Source: an uncultured Bacilli bacterium | Lineage (GTDB): Bacteria; Bacillota_I; Bacilli_A; RF39; UBA660 | Assembly: GCA_944333305.1 (NCBI GenBank) | Contig: CALVKV010000025.1 | Coordinates: 1 to 14,916 of the forward strand | Length of the DNA stretch: 14,916 nt | Reading direction: 5' to 3' | Translations under genes and position numbers: made by a program | The notes under the pieces: model-generated | Told to the model about the DNA's origin: nothing | Seen by the model: only the letters and a program-made list of their open reading frames with translations | The model's database searches: none | In this document: positions 11,777 to 14,916 of the stretch, in pieces | How the letters are laid out: every line of letters starts with the position of its first letter | How positions within the stretch are numbered: position 1 is the stretch's first letter

Positions 11777-12849
11777 CTTTCTTTAAAACTAAACGCTTCT
11801 ACAATTTTTCTACAAACAACATCAACATTACCTTTATCATCTAAAAAAGTTCTAACTCTCAAAGATTTCCAAGAAACTTTTGAAGTTGGACCCCAAAAAC
11901 TAAAATATTTAACTTTATATTTTAAAGAACATTCTAAAATTGTATTAAAAATCTTATCAGAATTATTATCACTAACTTTAACTATATCTGACTCTGTAAT
12001 TTGTAAATCTTTATTAGTTAAAGATAAGTCCCAAAATGCTTCTTCTATTTCTTGAACTTTAACAAATTCATGGTAATGTGATTGTAAACCTAAACAATTT
12101 AAAAGTAATAAACCTGATTTTTTCTCTTTCTCTTTAATTTTATTTACAATTTTAATTATACAATCTCTTTTATACTTATTTAACTCATCATATTCATTAT
12201 AAACTAACAAGGCCTTAGGGAAATATTTTCTCGCTAACACTAACACAGTTAAATAATAATCATCGCCTAGTTTTTCTTTCCATTTAGACTCTCGTAATAT
12301 TTCCTCATCTTCAAAATTTTCACTAGCGATTTCATTTAATACATCAATACAAGGGAAAAAATCATTTCCATATCTCGAAGCAATACAAGAAAAATAAGAA
12401 TCTAAAAAACTGGTAATCTGTTCTTTAGAACAATCATCAAGAATTTTCGGAAAATATTTATGCCAAACTAAAGTATGCAGTCTAACTTTCAACATATTCT
12501 GTTTAGCAAAAAGAACAATTTTATCTAAATATGTAAAATCAAACACATCTTTATTAATACTTTCATTTTTAAACAAAGGAACATTATTTTTTACTGTTAC
12601 TCCCATCTTTCCTTCAGCTTCTGGAGTAATAATATCACAATATTTAACTATATTATCATATATATTAACAACTTCTTCATAACTACTTTCTTTAATACCA
12701 GGAAAGATAAAATCTTGAGACTTTAAAAATTCTTCTTTCAAAGTATTATACTCATCAATAGACTTAACATTATTCATAATATTAAATAACTCTATTAACT
12801 GATAATTAACGCTTACTCCAAGCATAGTTCCATTTTGACCTAAAGACAT
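11761..12849 (-). CDS. Glycoside hydrolase family 10 (endo-xylanase-like) enzyme, cytoplasmic
   Basis: A retaining GH10 (beta/alpha)8-barrel, a family of endo-beta-1,4-xylanases. Of 362 residues, motifs in order are RLHTLVWHKYFP (123-134), IDVLNEIAS (168-176, acid/base E173), LLVYNEYDE (214-222), LGLQSHYHE (253-261), LQITESDI (282-289, nucleophile E286) and FSFWGPTSKVSW (316-327). It has no signal peptide, membrane segment or carbohydrate-binding module, so it should work inside the cell on imported oligosaccharides. Several conserved positions differ from typical xylanases (NEI for NEA, YNEY for INDYN, ITESD for ITELD), so the substrate may not be xylan. It follows the SDR gene by four bases and is probably translated by coupling; GGAGAAG lies inside the end of the SDR gene. 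ATG 12849 is taken; an ATG eight codons later is possible. Confidence 0.88.
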   Translation of the reverse strand: MSLGQNGTMLGVSVNYQLIELFNIMNNVKSIDEYNTLKEEFLKSQDFIFPGIKESSYEEVVNIYDNIVKYCDIITPEAEGKMGVTVKNNVPLFKNESINKDVFDFTYLDKIVLFAKQNMLKVRLHTLVWHKYFPKILDDCSKEQITSFLDSYFSCIASRYGNDFFPCIDVLNEIASENFEDEEILRESKWKEKLGDDYYLTVLVLARKYFPKALLVYNEYDELNKYKRDCIIKIVNKIKEKEKKSGLLLLNCLGLQSHYHEFVKVQEIEEAFWDLSLTNKDLQITESDIVKVSDNNSDKIFNTILECSLKYKVKYFSFWGPTSKVSWKSLRVRTFLDDKGNVDVVCRKIVEAFSFKESVRSS

Positions 12850-12853
12850 AATA

Positions 12854-13735
12854 TTATTTATTCTTCTCCATCATTTTCTTTGCCATCTTTAAAATAAACT
12901 TATTAGTAGCAGGTACTTTTTCTCTATCATTTTTTAACCCTAAAGTTTTCAAGGAATTATCAGCATAATCAACACACAAATCAACTCCAGAAACAAAACT
13001 AGCCATATCAGAATTTAAGAAAACAATAGGCCCTGCCATTTCCTCACTAGTTGCAAGACGATGAGCAACACCAGTTTCTGCTAAAAGAGCCTCTTCCCCA
13101 CCAGCCATCTTTTCAAATTCATCTTTCATACCTGTATCAGTTGATCCTGGCATTACATTATTAACTCTAATTCCCATTTTACCTAATTTAACTGCCACCA
13201 TAGCAGCATATTCTGATAAGCATCTTTTAGAATACATATAAGCAAAAGTTGAAGGAGAAATCTTGGCAAGAGGTTCTACTACCCTTTCTACTTCTTCCCA
13301 AGTATTAACATTTACAATCTTACTCTGTTCTTTTCTAAACTCTTTCCAATTAAGTCCTGCTGTACTAGTAACATAGACAATAGAGCCACCTTTACTCATT
13401 CTCTTAGTTAAATATTCTTCTGTAATATAAAAATTAGCCGTATAATTACAATTAAATGTTGTCATATAATCAGTCTTAGATCCAGATAGTCCTGCTACTC
13501 CAAAGAAACAGTCAATATGTTCTGGAAGTTTACTAAATAAATTATCTATCTCTTCTTTTTTAGATAAATTACACTTAATAAACTCTTTTATTCCTTTAAC
13601 TTCACAAGAATTTAAATCGACTGCATAACAAACAGCTCCTAAATCAACTAACATAGAAATAGTTGCTTTTCCCATACCACTAGAAGCCCCTGTTACAACA
13701 CAAATCTTATCCTTATAACCAAAATAATCTTTCAT
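12854..13735 (-). CDS. Short-chain dehydrogenase/reductase (3-alpha-HSD/coniferyl-alcohol dehydrogenase-like)
   Basis: A classical SDR of 293 residues with a Rossmann fold. The nucleotide loop is TGASSGMG (15-22); D40 at the end of strand 2 (AVDLN) favours NAD over NADP. Catalytic residues are S124 (YVTSTAG) and Y166-x-x-x-K170 (YMYSK). The about 40-residue stretch between Ser and Tyr (127-165) is longer than in most SDRs and resembles the 3-alpha-hydroxysteroid dehydrogenase/coniferyl-alcohol dehydrogenase subgroup. NNVMPGSTDTGM (192-203) is the usual substrate-loop region. The C-terminal about 30 residues are basic and helical. The substrate cannot be deduced; steroid or sugar-derived alcohols are both possible. 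AAAGG precedes the ATG. It is the first gene of a two-gene unit with the GH10 enzyme, which hints at carbohydrate or plant-derived substrates (inference). Confidence 0.9.
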   Translation of the reverse strand: MKDYFGYKDKICVVTGASSGMGKATISMLVDLGAVCYAVDLNSCEVKGIKEFIKCNLSKKEEIDNLFSKLPEHIDCFFGVAGLSGSKTDYMTTFNCNYTANFYITEEYLTKRMSKGGSIVYVTSTAGLNWKEFRKEQSKIVNVNTWEEVERVVEPLAKISPSTFAYMYSKRCLSEYAAMVAVKLGKMGIRVNNVMPGSTDTGMKDEFEKMAGGEEALLAETGVAHRLATSEEMAGPIVFLNSDMASFVSGVDLCVDYADNSLKTLGLKNDREKVPATNKFILKMAKKMMEKNK

Positions 13736-14012
13736 ATAAATCCTACCTTTCTAACTAAAGTATAGAAAAGCTAAAGAAAAAAGTAAATAATTTATGAAAA
13801 ATTAGATACTTTTTTACAGTTTATATGATTTTCTGATAGAATAATTTATTACTAGCAGCCATCTACAAGCGAGAACATCTACATAAAAAGAAAATCATCT
13901 TACATATATTATATGAAGTTACTTTCATCTAATATATTTTGATTTTATCATAAACGATACTAACATATAAAGCTATTTTTATAATTTTTCTTGGATTTTT
14001 TCAAAGTACATA
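13736..14012. other. Non-coding gap with inverted and direct repeats
   Basis: No frame with a ribosome site is seen on either strand in these 277 bases. ATGATTTTCT (13825-13834) has an inverted copy at 13889-13898. CATCTACA is repeated directly at 13860-13867 and 13876-13883. A 14-base-pair hairpin with one mismatch (13904-13917 with 13924-13937, 6-base loop) stands 76 bases past the racemase stop. On the minus strand TATACT about 25 bases before the SDR ATG is a possible -10. A small RNA or a long leader for the SDR gene is possible. Confidence 0.45.
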
Positions 14013-14729
14013 CTATCTTTTTAATAATAATTTCTTTTCTAAAGAATAATCTACAATAGAGTCAATATGTGACTGAGTAGTATCAAATACAGGAATATCT
14101 AAATCATTTTGACTAATTAACATTTCTATTTCAGTACATCCTAATATTATACCTTTAATATCACTTTGTTTTTTCATATTGTTTATTACATCAATATAAT
14201 AATCCCTTGAATTATCATTAATCCTGCCTTTACATAGCTCATCAAATATTATTCTATCTATTTCATTAATCTCATTTTCACTATTTGGAATGCTAACTGT
14301 TAAGCCATTTTTTCTTAATCTGTCTTTTAAAAAGTCTTCTCTCATTGTATAACCAGTACCTAAAAGTCCAACGTTTAATACTTCATTCTCTTTACATTTA
14401 TCAGCAACACAGTCAGCAATGTGAATTATAGGAATATTTATTTGGCTTTCTATATAATCTGCTAATTTATGCATTGTATTAGTTGCAATAACTATATAAT
14501 CAGCACCAGCATTTTCTAAAGTTTTAGCAATAGAAGCTAGCTCTACACCAATTTTATCCCATTCATTATTTAACATTAGTTTTCTAATCTCTTCAAAATT
14601 AACATTGTAAATAATCATTTTAGCACAGTTTAAACCACCACATATCGCATTAACTCCATTATTAATTCTTTCATAATAATGAATTGATGACTCATAACTC
14701 ATTCCACCAATAATACCAATTGTTTTCAT
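14013..14729 (-). CDS. Aspartate/glutamate racemase family protein
   Basis: A cofactor-independent amino-acid racemase, cytoplasmic, 238 residues, the normal length. The family N-terminus MKTIGIIGGMSYESSIHYYERIN is clear. The first catalytic region is IATNTMHK, where T83 stands at the place that is Cys in two-cysteine racemases (CNT). The second is LGCTEIEM, with the catalytic C198. This Thr/Cys pair with NTMH is the form I recall for E. coli YgeA, which was described as having asymmetric, one-way-biased racemisation; which amino acid is used here is not known. D-Asp or D-Glu for cell wall, or homoserine-type substrates, are possible. AAAGGA lies seven bases before the ATG. Its ATG overlaps the TGA of the upstream 58-codon gene (ATGA), so the two are co-translated. 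Confidence 0.9.
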   Translation of the reverse strand: MKTIGIIGGMSYESSIHYYERINNGVNAICGGLNCAKMIIYNVNFEEIRKLMLNNEWDKIGVELASIAKTLENAGADYIVIATNTMHKLADYIESQINIPIIHIADCVADKCKENEVLNVGLLGTGYTMREDFLKDRLRKNGLTVSIPNSENEINEIDRIIFDELCKGRINDNSRDYYIDVINNMKKQSDIKGIILGCTEIEMLISQNDLDIPVFDTTQSHIDSIVDYSLEKKLLLKR

Positions 14730-14902
14730 TTTTTAGTTCCTTTCAATTTATTTTTTTGTTTTTTAGGTTTTTCATCATCAAAATCAATAATACCTTCCCA
14801 TTCAAAAGGTTTAAGTCCTTTAACCGCTTCACCTGCAGAGATTATTGGACGTTTTTGTTGAAAAAAGCCTTCAGGAAACTTTGTTATGTTTTTTTTTGCC
14901 AT
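14726..14902 (-). CDS. Small 58-residue basic protein of unknown function
   Basis: A short gene with a strong ribosome site (GGAGGG, eight to nine bases before the ATG at 14900-14902) and a TGA at 14726-14728 that overlaps the racemase ATG by the ATGA arrangement, good evidence of real translation. The product starts MAKKNITKFPEGFF, has a central SAGEAVKGLKPFEWEG segment and an acidic patch IIDFDDE, and ends in a lysine-rich tail (KPKKQKNKLKGTKK). No signal peptide, membrane segment or cysteine is present. I recognise no family. The central part looks conserved-like rather than random, and the tail may bind nucleic acid or ribosomes (inference only). The start lies within a run of nine As, so a sequencing slip there could change the frame. 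The promoter lies outside the window. Confidence 0.7.
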   Translation of the reverse strand: MAKKNITKFPEGFFQQKRPIISAGEAVKGLKPFEWEGIIDFDDEKPKKQKNKLKGTKK

Positions 14903-14916
14903 ATAACATTCCCTCC

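Noticed and set aside
1..14916. CRISPR array, tRNA, rRNA, insertion sequence or prophage genes
   Set aside because: No regular repeat-spacer pattern, cloverleaf, transposase or phage gene was seen on either strand.

Overview
The window is about 14.9 kb of very AT-rich DNA, gene-dense, with short gaps and strong AAGGAGG-type ribosome sites. The gene set (SpoIIGA plus pro-sigma-E, a YjcZ-like small sporulation protein, ComEA/ComEC, an [FeFe] hydrogenase with rubrerythrin and a type II peptide deformylase) points to an anaerobic, low-GC Bacillota with endospore genes. It is probably a Bacilli/Erysipelotrichia-like or clostridial gut lineage; the family cannot be fixed from this window. TGA is used as a stop (Fur-family gene, ftsW-like gene, the 58-codon gene) and Trp is TGG, so the code is standard and not the mycoplasma code.

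Layout. 1-860: promoter and a methyltransferase-like gene split over two frames, closed by a terminator. 890-3207 (minus): a PerR/Fur-family regulator, an [FeFe] hydrogenase and a rubrerythrin, tightly spaced, behind a clear promoter whose start region is covered by a perfect Fur-type palindrome. This looks like a small redox/peroxide operon. 3228-4875 (minus): spoIIGA, sigE and a 52-codon gene of unknown role, the mother-cell sporulation switch. 4967-7703 (minus): comEA-comEC, DNA uptake. 7862-9010 (minus): an FtsW-type SEDS glycosyltransferase. 9155-9942 (plus): a YjcZ-like mini-protein and peptide deformylase, each with its own promoter and terminator. 9961-11755: two divergent genes that both appear to carry Cys-His-Asp transglutaminase-like triads, one cytoplasmic and one membrane-anchored. 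11761-13735 (minus): an SDR oxidoreductase coupled to a GH10 glycoside hydrolase. 13736-14012: non-coding with inverted repeats. 14013-14902 (minus): an aspartate/glutamate racemase-family gene overlapping a 58-codon gene of unknown function.

No mobile element, CRISPR array, tRNA or rRNA was seen. The most useful points are the probable frameshift in the first gene, the conflict between PerR-like sensor residues and a Fur-like operator, the pair of divergent transglutaminase-like genes, the palindrome of back-to-back -35 boxes between ftsW and the YjcZ-like gene, and two well-supported short genes (52 and 58 codons) that automatic calling may miss.
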